NCBI GenBank assembly: GCA_047608145.1
Contig: JASGDC010000021.1
Location: forward strand, 1 to 64,000
DNA length: 64,000 bases
Source: JASGDC01 sp047608145
GTDB taxonomy: Bacteria; Actinomycetota; Actinomycetes; Actinomycetales; Micrococcaceae
Reading direction: 5' to 3'
The translations under genes were made by a program, and so were the position numbers. The notes beneath the pieces are model-generated. The model made no database searches, had not been told where the DNA came from, and was given only the letters and a program-made list of their open reading frames with translations. How positions within the stretch are numbered: position 1 is the stretch's first letter; every line of letters starts with the position of its first letter. Below, one piece after another: positions 43,837 to 52,451 of the stretch.

Positions 43837-44532
43837 ATGTGTACTGTAATCATCGAAGTACCTGAAAGTAGGAATCAAAATATTAGGTTCTTAGCAGTAC
43901 GTGATGAAAATCCGGAGCGTCCTTGGGATCCATTAGGCTCTTGGTGGCCTGAAACTCCTGATATTGTTGGCGTACATGATCAAGAAGCTGGCGGTGCTTG
44001 GTTAGCTGTGTCTGATGAAAAGCAAAAACTTGCAGTAATTCTTAACCGTATCGAGTTTTTGCCAGTACCAACTGAAGGTTTAGCTTCACGAGGTAGAATT
44101 GTGCTTGATGCGATAACTGGAAAACAAGTCCCTAAAGAACCTGTCACGCAAAGTTTTAATCTTGTAGAAATTGAAGCACAGCAGGCAACTATTAATAGTT
44201 ATAACGGTGAAAAAGTCATTCGTGAAGAAATAAGACCAGGGGTGCATATGATAGCTCACGATAATATGGATGATTTCTGCACCCCTCGTATTAAAGTTTG
44301 GTTGCCAGAATTTCAAAAATTAGCTGGTCTACCAGAAAATAAATGGCAGCAAGCTTGGTTAGATCTACTAGAAAAAACCACGGAACTTGGCCCCGAAAAT
44401 AATAAATCTATTATTCGGGATAACCGAGTTTATGGTATTCCGACTCTTTCGCTAATGTACGTTATTGGTGAAGTTTCTGACACTGGAGTAACTCTTAACT
44501 CCAAAGTTTTCGATAAACCAGGGCAGCTCTAG
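43837..44532 (+). CDS. NRDE/TANGO2-family protein
   Basis: A 231-residue cytosolic protein. From ATG 43837 it begins MCTV, as is usual for this family, where removal of Met would expose Cys2. RDENPERPWDPLGSWWP and GGAWLAVSDEKQKLAVILNR follow and are family-like (the N-R-D-E region is read as RDEN here). The activity of TANGO2/NRDE proteins is not settled; heme or lipid handling has been proposed. TTG 43828 is an alternative start. It appears cotranscribed with the atp operon. Confidence 0.8.
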   Translation: MCTVIIEVPESRNQNIRFLAVRDENPERPWDPLGSWWPETPDIVGVHDQEAGGAWLAVSDEKQKLAVILNRIEFLPVPTEGLASRGRIVLDAITGKQVPKEPVTQSFNLVEIEAQQATINSYNGEKVIREEIRPGVHMIAHDNMDDFCTPRIKVWLPEFQKLAGLPENKWQQAWLDLLEKTTELGPENNKSIIRDNRVYGIPTLSLMYVIGEVSDTGVTLNSKVFDKPGQL

Positions 44533-44716
44533 TTAACCTTCAAAGCAAATAGACCCTAACTGAGTAAAATCACCCCCATATTACCACTGTATTTATTGAA
44601 TTAGGATGTATTTGTGAGTTATAAACTCCAAAAGCTAAAAGTTCCATAATATAATTTACCTATTAGTCAAGTGTTATATGTTGTGTGGTATTTCAAAGTG
44701 AGATTAAGGAACAAAC

Positions 44717-46306
44717 ATGGCGAAGATTTTGCTCAAAGGTGACATTATTACAATGGATCCCGATAAGCCTAAAGCATCAAGCATGCTTATCGAAGATGGG
44801 GTAATCAAAGAAGTTTCCGACAAGGAAATTAATGCTGGCGATGCTGAAGTTATTGACGCTGAAGGTTATGTGATGCCAGGCTTAATCGAACCACATGGGC
44901 ATCCCGTTGAGGAAGCAACTTCATTCAGCAAAGTCATTATTGACGTGCATCCATTTGTGGTTGATTCTGGAGCAGAGTCACTTAAGCTCATCAAAGAAGG
45001 AATAGCTAATGCTAAACCGGGTGAACCAATAGTGGCAAATGGAGTGGATCAAGGTATGCAGCCAGATCTTCCGGATTTCACAATGACTGATTTAGATGAA
45101 ATGGCACCTGATAATCCACTAATTTTAATCCATAACTCAGGACACTTAGTATTTTTCAATTCAAAAGCAGCAAAATTAGCTGGGGTCAATGATGATACTC
45201 CAGACCCAACAGGCTCATATTGGGGCAAAGAAAATGGCAAGCTTAACGGTAAAGGCTATGAGACAGCTTGTTTGTACACCATTATTGCTCCTGTTCTTAA
45301 AATGTACCAACCACGTGCAGTGGAATTTTTCCAAAACTTTATGCAAAAGATGCATGCTGTAGGAATCACTACCTGTGCAAATCTAACTGGTGGAGTTAAT
45401 GCAGATGCGTTAATTGGTGGACTATTACAAGCTAATTTATTGACATTGCGGATTCGGAGTTACCAAATTACTACAGAAAATACGGCTTCTGCTATTCCTG
45501 CTGATCCAAAAGGAATGCATCGTCAATCTGGGGTAAAAGTCTGGGCAGATGGCTCACCTTGGGTTGGCACTGCTGATGTTTCTTTCCCATATTTAGATGT
45601 GCCGACCACCAAACGTCTTGGTTTGGAACCAGGACAGGTGGGGCATTCAAACTATAGTTATGATGAATTACTAAAAGTAGTTGAAACACATGCAAAAGAA
45701 GGCTATCAAATGGCAGTCCATGCTCACGGCGATAACGCTATTGATACCACTTTGGATGTTTATGAAAAGGTAATTAAAGACCAAGGCCTAAAGGACCATC
45801 GTTTCCGGATGGAACATTGTGGCGCGATGACTCCAGAGCAATTCAAACGAGCAAAAGAACTGGATGTTGCTGTGAGTCTTTTTGTTGCCAATATTTATTA
45901 TGTGGGACATCTCTTATTGGAAATTTTTGGGCCAAAATATGGTGGTGAATGGGTTAATGTCGGGTCAGCTGAAAAAGCTGGAGTTTCAATTACTTACCAC
46001 AATGATGGAGTAACTCCAGCAAATCCATTTAGGAATATGCAAACGGCAATTGACCGCACAAGTATGAAAGGTACGGTGTCAGAAGCTGGCATTCCAGCTA
46101 CATTAGAAACTGGATTGAAAGCTCACACTATTGAAGCAGCTTATCAGCTTAAATCTGAGCATGAAATTGGTAGCTTGACTGAAGGCAAGTACGGCGACTT
46201 TATCATTATCGATAAAGATCCACATGAAGTTGAAGTGTCTGAGCTGAGTAAAATCAAAGTTAAAAAAACTTATCTTGCTGGTAAGAAAGTTTATGAAGCT
46301 AAATAA
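44717..46306 (+). CDS. YtcJ-like metal-dependent amidohydrolase
   Basis: A 529-residue amidohydrolase_3-type enzyme. Metal motifs visible are EPHGHP (HxH, near residue 58), GVKVWADGSPWVGT, HAHGDNAIDTTLDVYE, FRMEHCG and HNDGVTPANP with the late Asp. The C terminus has the EIGSLTEGKYGDFIIID stretch of composite-domain amidohydrolases. The substrate is unknown; YtcJ-like enzymes vary. It stands alone, with a 184-base leader holding a GAGTT-ATA-AACTC palindrome (44616-44628). A strong terminator follows. Confidence 0.82.
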   Translation: MAKILLKGDIITMDPDKPKASSMLIEDGVIKEVSDKEINAGDAEVIDAEGYVMPGLIEPHGHPVEEATSFSKVIIDVHPFVVDSGAESLKLIKEGIANAKPGEPIVANGVDQGMQPDLPDFTMTDLDEMAPDNPLILIHNSGHLVFFNSKAAKLAGVNDDTPDPTGSYWGKENGKLNGKGYETACLYTIIAPVLKMYQPRAVEFFQNFMQKMHAVGITTCANLTGGVNADALIGGLLQANLLTLRIRSYQITTENTASAIPADPKGMHRQSGVKVWADGSPWVGTADVSFPYLDVPTTKRLGLEPGQVGHSNYSYDELLKVVETHAKEGYQMAVHAHGDNAIDTTLDVYEKVIKDQGLKDHRFRMEHCGAMTPEQFKRAKELDVAVSLFVANIYYVGHLLLEIFGPKYGGEWVNVGSAEKAGVSITYHNDGVTPANPFRNMQTAIDRTSMKGTVSEAGIPATLETGLKAHTIEAAYQLKSEHEIGSLTEGKYGDFIIIDKDPHEVEVSELSKIKVKKTYLAGKKVYEAK

Positions 46307-46317
46307 CGAGTATTAAA

Positions 46318-46349
46318 AAAAGAGCCTGGAAAACTAATCAGGCTCTTTT
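46318..46349. terminator. Bidirectional terminator
   Basis: AAAAGAGCCTG (46318-46328) and CAGGCTCTTTT (46339-46349) pair perfectly around a 10-base loop. T runs follow on both strands (seven on the minus). It ends the amidohydrolase gene and the metQNI operon. Confidence 0.88.
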
Positions 46350-46360
46350 ATATGTTCAAA

Positions 46361-47032
46361 TTACTTACCGCGATGCAGCATTTTTTGGGATAGTTTATTA
46401 CCCAGATATTGCACTAACTGTACGATAAATACAATTGTGACAATTGCGATAAAAGTTACGGTCCAGTTGAAACGTTGGTAACCGTATTGAATAGCGAAGT
46501 TACCTAAGCCACCAGCGCCGATTGCACCTGCAATTGCTGTCATGTCCACAATAGAAATGAATACGAAAGTGTAGCCAAGAATCAATGGGCCAAGTGCTTC
46601 TGGAATCAATACTGTACGAATAATGCGCCATGGGCTGGCACCCATTGCACGTGCGGCTTCAATAACTCCAGGGTCAACTGATACTAAGTTTTGTTCCACA
46701 ATACGGCTAATGCCGAAAGTTGCAGCAATACTTAGTGGGAATAGGGCAGCAGTAGTACCGATAGTAGAGCCCATTACAATCAGCGTAAGTGGTGCTACTG
46801 CAGCCATGAAAATTACGAAAGGAATCGGGCGGATAATATTAACAATTACGTTTAATACGGTGTAACCAGTACGATTTGCCAGCAGTCCATGTTCCCGAGT
46901 TGCATATAGCAATACACCGAGCACTAATCCAAAAAATCCACCGACAAGTAAGGTGATACAAACCATGATTAGAGTTTGCCCAATAGATTGGAAAAAGACA
47001 GGTTGTAACGTTGACCAATCAGTCATTAGCAA
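46361..47032 (-). CDS. metI: Methionine ABC transporter permease
   Basis: Integral membrane subunit of the methionine uptake system, 223 residues with five helices. The EAA motif that contacts the ATPase is IEAARAMGASPWRIIRTVLIPEALG. Its start overlaps the end of metN by 14 bases. It is last in the operon. Confidence 0.92.
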   Translation of the reverse strand: MLMTDWSTLQPVFFQSIGQTLIMVCITLLVGGFFGLVLGVLLYATREHGLLANRTGYTVLNVIVNIIRPIPFVIFMAAVAPLTLIVMGSTIGTTAALFPLSIAATFGISRIVEQNLVSVDPGVIEAARAMGASPWRIIRTVLIPEALGPLILGYTFVFISIVDMTAIAGAIGAGGLGNFAIQYGYQRFNWTVTFIAIVTIVFIVQLVQYLGNKLSQKMLHRGK

Positions 47033-48041
47033 TCACCTCTGCTTGGGTAGTTTTTTGAATAAATGAAATAGCGCCAGATACATCATCACCGGTCAAAGCA
47101 AGAGTGATAGCACCTAGTCGTTTGCCGTTTAGAGTACTGATGCCACCAAATACGATATTGGCATTTACTTGGTAATCTTCATTAAGAGTAGTAAGTACGG
47201 GACCTAGTTCATATTCATCAGATAGCTTCACAGAAAGCAATGTTCCGGGATGATTTTTACGAATCTGCTCAATCTCTTCATCACCAGGAGTTCGAGGCAT
47301 CACAGTAGAAACAAAGCTCTTAGTACTTTCAGTTTTTGGATCTGAGAATACTTGGTAGGTAGGACCTTGTTCCAAAATTTTGCCTTGTTCCATGACTACG
47401 ACTTTGTCTGCGACTTCTTTTACTACATCCATTTCGTGAGTAATTACTACGACAGTAACTCCGAACTTTTCGTTAACCTCTTTAATAAGCTTCAATATTT
47501 CTTGAGTAGTTTCAGGATCTAGTGCGCTAGTTGATTCATCAGCAAGAAGAATTTTTGGGTTAGTAGCCAATGCTCGAGCAATACCAACGCGTTGCTTTTG
47601 GCCACCTGATAGTTGGCTAGGATAACTATTCTCATAACCAGTTAGCCCAACGAAATTAAGTAGTTCTTTAACACGATTAGCAATCTTGGTTTTATCCCAA
47701 TTAGCTAATTCAAGAGGAAAAGCAATATTACGAGCAACAGTGCGAGAAGAGAATAGGTTGAACTGCTGGAAAATCATCCCAATATCAGGGCGGATACTTT
47801 CCAGTTCTTTTTCTTTCATGTTAGTGATATCTTTACCCAAAACATTAACAGTTCCAGAGGTTGCTTGTTCTAGCCCATTAATTAATCGAACCAAAGTACT
47901 TTTGCCAGCACCAGAATATCCGATGATGGCAGTAATATCACCTTCAGCTATTTCAAGGTTTATCTCAGCCAAAGCAGCTACTTCTTTATCGCCTGAAGCA
48001 AAAACCTTGCCTACTTCATTAAACTCAATGAGTTCGCTCAT
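47019..48041 (-). CDS. metN: Methionine ABC transporter ATPase
   Basis: ATPase of the methionine importer, 340 residues. Walker A is GYSGAGKST, the signature LSGGQKQRVGIARAL, Walker B ILLADESTSALDP. The last 80 residues form the NIL/ACT-like domain that binds methionine and inhibits transport when the cell is full. A terminator-like hairpin separates it from metQ upstream, so its dose may be lower than metQ's. Confidence 0.94.
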   Translation of the reverse strand: MSELIEFNEVGKVFASGDKEVAALAEINLEIAEGDITAIIGYSGAGKSTLVRLINGLEQATSGTVNVLGKDITNMKEKELESIRPDIGMIFQQFNLFSSRTVARNIAFPLELANWDKTKIANRVKELLNFVGLTGYENSYPSQLSGGQKQRVGIARALATNPKILLADESTSALDPETTQEILKLIKEVNEKFGVTVVVITHEMDVVKEVADKVVVMEQGKILEQGPTYQVFSDPKTESTKSFVSTVMPRTPGDEEIEQIRKNHPGTLLSVKLSDEYELGPVLTTLNEDYQVNANIVFGGISTLNGKRLGAITLALTGDDVSGAISFIQKTTQAEVIAND

Positions 48042-48078
48042 AAATTGCTATTTCTCCTTATGTGGAAAATCTCGTATG

Positions 48079-48112
48079 GAAAAAGGTGGTCGGTAAAATC
48101 ACCGACCACCTT
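48079..48112 (-). terminator. Terminator between metQ and metN
   Basis: On the minus strand AAGGTGGTCGGT, a 6-base loop and ACCGACCACCTT form a perfect 12-bp stem, followed by TTTTTCC. It lies 6 bases after the metQ stop and 38 bases before the metN start. Partial termination would give more binding protein than ATPase. Confidence 0.8.
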
Positions 48113-48117
48113 AAATA

Positions 48118-49011
48118 CTATTTACTACTTGCTTGCTTAACTACGTCTTCTTGTTTCTTTAGAGTGTCTTGCAAGTCACTTGCTTTACTCTTAACTTCTA
48201 CTGAAGTGCCTTTGCTTTGTGCTGCAACTGCTTTTTGGACTTCAGGATCATGGTATGCTTCTACAACCTTCTGATAGTCAGCATTATCTTTATCACCAGC
48301 ACGAGAAACAATTACGTTAACGTATGGCTTTGCTTCATCACTATTTGGATCATCTTTAAAGATCACAGTGTTTTGGTCAAGATTTGCATCAGATGCGAAG
48401 TTATTGTTAATTGCTGCCGCATCAACTGACTTTAAGTTGGCTGCAGTTTGAGCTGCATCAACTGTTTGTACAGTTACTTTCTTGCTAGTGATATCGGCTG
48501 GAGTAGATAGGATATTTCCACCATCTTTTAGTTTAATAAGTCCAGCTTTTTGCAATACTAGCAATGCACGTGCTTGGTTAGTTGGGTCATTTGGGATAGC
48601 GACTTTACCGTTTGCAGGAATCTCGCTTGGGCTCTTGTATTTTGTAGAGTAGAGACTCAATGGCACTACATAAGTTGAACCAATTGGAGTTAAGTTCTTA
48701 TTGTTTTTAACATTGTAGTCTGCAAGAAAAGCAATGTGCTGGAACAAGTTTAAGTCAACTTGGTTTTGGTCAAGTGCCTGGTTTGGTTGGGTGTAGTCAG
48801 AGAAACTAACTGGCTCAATAGTGACACCACGCTTTTTAGCTGCTTCTTGGAACGGTTTCCAGTAGTCTTGTGAAGCTTCAGTAGTACCAATTTTGATAAC
48901 TTTCCCTTCACTGCTGGAACCACTCTTGCTACCACAAGCTGTAACTGTGAAAGCAGTAGTAATTGTTAGGATGAACGCGATTACAATACTTTTAAACTTC
49001 TTGGAGAACAT
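48118..49011 (-). CDS. metQ: Methionine-binding lipoprotein
   Basis: Surface-anchored substrate-binding protein of the importer, 297 residues. The lipoprotein signal peptide ends ITTAFTVTACGSKSG, with the lipidated Cys near residue 26. IKIGTTEASQDYWKPFQEAAKKRG opens the NlpA/MetQ fold. It is first gene of the operon metQ-metN-metI, and behind a leader with a coded peptide and a terminator (49064-49177). Confidence 0.93.
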   Translation of the reverse strand: MFSKKFKSIVIAFILTITTAFTVTACGSKSGSSSEGKVIKIGTTEASQDYWKPFQEAAKKRGVTIEPVSFSDYTQPNQALDQNQVDLNLFQHIAFLADYNVKNNKNLTPIGSTYVVPLSLYSTKYKSPSEIPANGKVAIPNDPTNQARALLVLQKAGLIKLKDGGNILSTPADITSKKVTVQTVDAAQTAANLKSVDAAAINNNFASDANLDQNTVIFKDDPNSDEAKPYVNVIVSRAGDKDNADYQKVVEAYHDPEVQKAVAAQSKGTSVEVKSKASDLQDTLKKQEDVVKQASSK

Positions 49012-49052
49012 TTTTCTTTAAAATCCTTAAAACTTTTTGATAGTCTCTTTGA

Positions 49053-49087
49053 CATAAAAATAAGCAGCCCGTCCAATACGGAACTGC
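49053..49087 (-). terminator. Leader terminator before metQ
   Basis: On the minus strand GCAG-TT-CCGT, loop ATTGG, ACGG-G-CTGC form a stem, followed by TTATTTTTATG. It lies about 50 bases before the metQ ATG and after a short reading frame, the layout of an attenuator. Confidence 0.7.
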
Positions 49088-49111
49088 CGGAGTGATTATC
49101 GTATACCGAGA

Positions 49112-49177
49112 CTAATTAGAGCACACGAAAAAGCACCCCTCGGTGTGCATTCGACGTGTTACTGTTTTCGTTCTCAT
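49112..49177 (-). CDS. Leader peptide before metQ, 21 aa
   Basis: A short frame from ATG 49177 to TAG 49112. Its core is TRRMHTEGCFFVCSN, with two cysteines and the T-R-R-x-H motif. Actinobacterial putative leader peptides upstream of sulfur and cysteine genes share that pattern. It precedes the metQ leader terminator by 25 bases. Ribosome stalling on Cys codons when cysteine is scarce could prevent termination; this is inference. The peptide's own codons also sit in the GCACAC/GTGTGC hairpin region (49121-49148). No strong ribosome binding site is seen. Confidence 0.65.
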   Translation of the reverse strand: MRTKTVTRRMHTEGCFFVCSN

Positions 49178-49456
49178 GGTTATAAGTTAACCACATACTT
49201 TTTTGTGGTGCAACTCACTAAATGAATTTTTCGAACTTTATATTTTATTTACTGGCTACTATTTTCATACATTTTTCCTATTTCTAGCCAGAATTATGTA
49301 CTTAACTTACAAAAAGTAAGTCTTGAGTATATTTTAGCTGTACTCATAGTATTACTACCATAAGTAGAGTTTGGCCTATTCTTATAAGGTGTGTTTGTTG
49401 CTTGATTAAAAGAGTAGCCAAATCTAGTTAGAAATTGGTTATCCAGGTAGTTATGA

Positions 49457-49738
49457 ATAGCCCTGGTACCTTTTCTTTGCGGCAACATCACGTACCTGCC
49501 TCTTAGCAACTACAGAGCCCTAACCATAGAGAAAGAGAAACTAGCTATCCAATGGTACTTATGGGCAAAAACCCACGAAATCAAAGAAGTATCAGCCTTA
49601 ATCAATCCAGAACACTACCAACAAAAATCAAAGCCAGTAAAGAAAAAGGAAGAGCAGATAGAGCCAAAATACCTAGATGACGTCATCGAAATCACCAAAA
49701 CAAAAACCGACAACAAATGGGCCAACCTATACCAATAA
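49457..49738 (+). pseudogene. C-terminal fragment of an unrecognised gene
   Basis: An open frame with no ATG, cut off by a TGA at 49454, ends at TAA 49736. Its product reads LSNYRALTIEKEKLAIQWYL, then EVSALINPEHYQQKSK, ending DNKWANLYQ. It is Lys/Glu-rich and helix-like. Codons ending in C (ACC, ATC, AAC, TAC) dominate, unlike neighbouring genes, which prefer ACT, ATT and AAT. I do not recognise the family. A transferred, decayed gene is likely. Confidence 0.5.
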
Positions 49739-49772
49739 CACGCCCAAACCAACAACACATCATGGCCTATAA
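49712..49772. repeat. Second copy of the dispersed repeat
   Basis: Matches 53-122 with small gaps; 49751-49772 matches 101-122 at 21 of 22 bases. It covers the last codons and downstream flank of the broken fragment. Confidence 0.5.
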
Positions 49773-49792
49773 GTCCTATTAGGTAAAAATGG

Positions 49793-49821
49793 AAAACCCC
49801 TAGTTCATAATGAACTAGGGG
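49793..49821 (-). terminator. Terminator after tRNA-His
   Basis: CCCCTAGTTCA (49797-49807) and TGAACTAGGGG (49811-49821) form a perfect 11-bp stem with loop TAA. On the minus strand TTTT follows, 9 bases after the tRNA. Confidence 0.85.
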
Positions 49822-49829
49822 TTAATCGG

Positions 49830-49903
49830 GGTGGCTAACCGGGCTTGAACCGGCGACCCCCTGAACCACAATCAGGTGCTCTACCAACTGAGCTATAGCC
49901 ACC
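49830..49903 (-). tRNA. tRNA-His (anticodon GTG)
   Basis: The minus strand begins GGTGGCTATAGCTCAG, with G-1 facing C73 as tRNA-His needs, and the 3' end is TTAGCCACC. The anticodon loop TTGTGGT gives GTG. The T arm contains GGTTCAAGCC. CCA is not encoded. It lies 51 bases after orn on the same strand. Confidence 0.95.
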
Positions 49904-49954
49904 ACAGGTTATCCATTAAAACTTAATGAATACCACGATTAAATACTATACCAG

Positions 49955-50560
49955 TTAATTGTATTTCTTGGAAATTTCAGCAAGCTCTTCTGAGGAATAA
50001 CCTGGATCTTTCAAGAAGATAGCTTCATGGTAGTACTGTAATTCTTTGATTGACTCAATGATGTCTGCCAAAGCTCGGTGCCCCTCATCCTTTTTTGGTG
50101 CATTAAAATATGCCCGAGGGAACCAGCGTCGTGCTAATTCTTTAACAGTTGAAACGTCGATAACGCGATAGTGTAAGTGGTCTACCACACTAGGCATATA
50201 TTCGCTTAAAAAGGCTTTATCTGTTCCGATGGAGTTACCTGCAAGCAAGGCTCTGCCAGGTTTCGGAATAAATTTTTGGATATAAGCCAAAACTTCTGCT
50301 TCAGCATCTTGCAGATCTGCACCTGTTTTTATTTCTTCAATAAGACCGCTGTTGGTATGCATTTGAGTTACATAGTCATTCATATTTTTGACAGCTTCTG
50401 GCTTATCTGCTTTGATTACGATATCTATACCTTTAGGGTCTAAAACTTCAAGGTTAGAGTCAGTGATTAAAACTGCGACCTCAATTAGTGAATCTATTTT
50501 AGGATCTAGTCCTGTCATCTCGCAGTCAATCCAAACGATTGGTTCATTTTTTGTAGCCAT
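49955..50560 (-). CDS. orn: Oligoribonuclease
   Basis: A DEDDh 3'-5' exonuclease that degrades short RNAs of two to five bases, including pGpG from c-di-GMP. The 201-residue chain has WIDCEMTGLDP (first Asp and Glu), LLAGNSIGTDKAFL and HRALADIIESI (His and Asp). tRNA-His lies just downstream, an arrangement seen in Corynebacterium. Confidence 0.94.
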   Translation of the reverse strand: MATKNEPIVWIDCEMTGLDPKIDSLIEVAVLITDSNLEVLDPKGIDIVIKADKPEAVKNMNDYVTQMHTNSGLIEEIKTGADLQDAEAEVLAYIQKFIPKPGRALLAGNSIGTDKAFLSEYMPSVVDHLHYRVIDVSTVKELARRWFPRAYFNAPKKDEGHRALADIIESIKELQYYHEAIFLKDPGYSSEELAEISKKYN

Positions 50561-50659
50561 AATATCCAGTGTAGTGGAAAAGCATTTTTTAAGTAACTCA
50601 ACTAATTGCCAGAAACTTCTATTAAAATAGATAAGAATAGGTTTTTAAAGAGGTTTCTT

Positions 50660-52339
50660 ATGTCAATTGCAATTTTATTAATTACAGTTATTTTTTCGCT
50701 AATGATTACAAGTATTTCGCGAAATTGGAAAGTCCATTCAGGACTAGTAACTGTAGCTTTTGCTTCTGCAATTTCGTTTATCCCTGGGGTAACTCATATT
50801 GAAGTAGAGCCTGAAGTAATTCTCTCTTTGGTGATGCCGCCCTTACTATATTCTGCGGCACTTGGTTTCCCATTTACTACCTTCTTTAAAAACTTGAAGC
50901 CTATTTTGGGAATGGGCGTGGGACTCGTAGTGGTTACTTGTTTAGTAATTAGCTATCTAGTGCCAGTAATAAATCCAGCAATTAGTACAATTGGTGCTTT
51001 TGTGCTGGCTTCAGTTATTGCACCACCCGATACCGTAACGATGGTTTCTGAAGAAAACTCGGAAGGTGTGCCACACCGAATTGTTTCAATTTTAAAAGGT
51101 GAATCTTTAGTTAACGATGCAACTTCCTTGGTGCTATTTTCGGTAGCAGTTTCCATGCTAACTAATGAAGAGAATTTTATTGGACAGCCAATAATTTACT
51201 TTATTTACTCTTGTATTGTGGGTATTTTGGTCGGATTAGTGCTGGGCTGGTGTCTAAGTTTTATTCGTGGAAAGCTAGAAAAACCATATCTTGAAATTGC
51301 ATTGAATATTTTGATGCCATTTGTGGCTTACCAGATTGCTGAGTATTTCCACGCTTCAGGTGTGCTTGCGGTAGTGACTACCGCATTTGTGGTGGCCTTC
51401 AATATGGCTTTTAATCCTAAAGCAATGTCAGATACCACTTACAAAACTCGTCTTATTGAAACTAATGTTTGGCCAGTAATTGATTTACTAATTGAGAGTT
51501 TCTTATTTGCATATATTGGCCTACAAGCGCATTATATGATTTCCGAAGTTCGGACCGAAACTGGAAGTTTACGGATGAGCATCCTGTTTGCTGCAGTAAT
51601 TACCCTAATTGTTGTAGCTGTTCGTGCGATATACTCATTCTTACTATTCTCAGGTTGGCGTGCTAAAAATAAACGAATTACTAACATTGCTGAAAATACC
51701 GACTCCTTATCAGTGAGCAATGGCATGGTCTACAGTGAACATCATGCGCCAAAAATCTTACCACCGTCTTTAAGTTGGAAAGACAGTTTACTTGTTTCCT
51801 GGATGGGAATGCGAGGCATTGTAACCTTAGCAGCAGCTGCTTCAATTCCAGTAGCTGGACAAAATGGAGCAGAAATTCAAGCGGTTACCTTAATTCAATT
51901 TACCGCTTTCACCGTGGCTATTGGCACCTTGCTAGTGCAAGGATTGACCTTGCCGATACTAGTTAAATATCTTGATCTTGATTTAACTGAAGATGAAGAA
52001 CGTAAAGAATACGATATGAAAGTCATTCAAGAAGCTTTTCATGAAATGGATTCCCACCATGAACGTCCAAGTTTTGATAAAGCAAGACAACTAATTACCC
52101 ACTGTCTTGTTAATCAAGAGCTTAGTGAGGAAGCTGCCCGTGCTGCACTAAATCGTATTGATTTACAACAAGCTGCTCTTGAAGCTCGAAAAGATATCGC
52201 ACTTTCATTCGATAAGGCTTTCTCACGTGAATATCGAGCAAAAAATATCCGTGGAAAACGAGCTAGAAAAGCTAAAGTACACCAAGAGCATCGTGAGCAA
52301 AAATATTTAGACCGAGTAGAGCGCCACCACAGGGAATAA
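50660..52339 (+). CDS. CPA1-type Na+/H+ antiporter
   Basis: A 559-residue inner-membrane monovalent cation/proton exchanger. About twelve helices lie in the first 430 residues, with VIAPPDTVTM, KGESLVNDATSLVLF (the ND pair that binds the ion) and GMRGIVTLAAAASIP. The last 120 residues are charged and cytoplasmic and may regulate activity. ATG 50660 follows AAAGAGG; TTG 50606 is less likely. Confidence 0.88.
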   Translation: MSIAILLITVIFSLMITSISRNWKVHSGLVTVAFASAISFIPGVTHIEVEPEVILSLVMPPLLYSAALGFPFTTFFKNLKPILGMGVGLVVVTCLVISYLVPVINPAISTIGAFVLASVIAPPDTVTMVSEENSEGVPHRIVSILKGESLVNDATSLVLFSVAVSMLTNEENFIGQPIIYFIYSCIVGILVGLVLGWCLSFIRGKLEKPYLEIALNILMPFVAYQIAEYFHASGVLAVVTTAFVVAFNMAFNPKAMSDTTYKTRLIETNVWPVIDLLIESFLFAYIGLQAHYMISEVRTETGSLRMSILFAAVITLIVVAVRAIYSFLLFSGWRAKNKRITNIAENTDSLSVSNGMVYSEHHAPKILPPSLSWKDSLLVSWMGMRGIVTLAAAASIPVAGQNGAEIQAVTLIQFTAFTVAIGTLLVQGLTLPILVKYLDLDLTEDEERKEYDMKVIQEAFHEMDSHHERPSFDKARQLITHCLVNQELSEEAARAALNRIDLQQAALEARKDIALSFDKAFSREYRAKNIRGKRARKAKVHQEHREQKYLDRVERHHRE

Positions 52340-52361
52340 TCATGCCCGCAGAGGTGTTCTA

Positions 52362-52391
52362 TTGACAGTCTAGCTACTGTGGCGATTATGG
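52362..52391 (+). promoter_or_regulatory. Possible murA promoter
   Basis: TTGACA (52362-52367) with a TTATGG -10-like hexamer 18 bases later, 60 bases before the murA start. The -35 box is perfect; the -10 box is poor. Confidence 0.35.
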
Positions 52392-52451
52392 ACTAATAGG
52401 GTAGCTGGAAGTATTATAGTTTTGAAGTGTTTTTGAAGAAGAAAGTGAATA

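Larger units (their letters stand above)
49178..49829. other. Gene-poor region with a broken foreign fragment
   Basis: Bases 49178-49456 hold the metQ promoter region and small hairpins such as CTTAC-AAAAA-GTAAG (about 49307-49321), but no supported gene. A minus-strand frame at 49294-49509 has no ribosome site and no protein-like pattern. Bases 49457-49738 are an A/C-rich gene fragment. 49712-49772 is the repeat shared with the window's left edge. The tRNA-His terminator is at 49793-49821. Confidence 0.6.

Noticed and set aside
49012..49177. SAM riboswitch before metQ
   Set aside because: The hallmark sequences of SAM-I or SAM-IV (such as GGCAACC with the kink-turn) are absent. The peptide plus terminator explains the leader better.
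49294..49509. 71-codon minus-strand frame
   Set aside because: It has no ribosome site and no recognisable pattern, and it overlaps the broken fragment.
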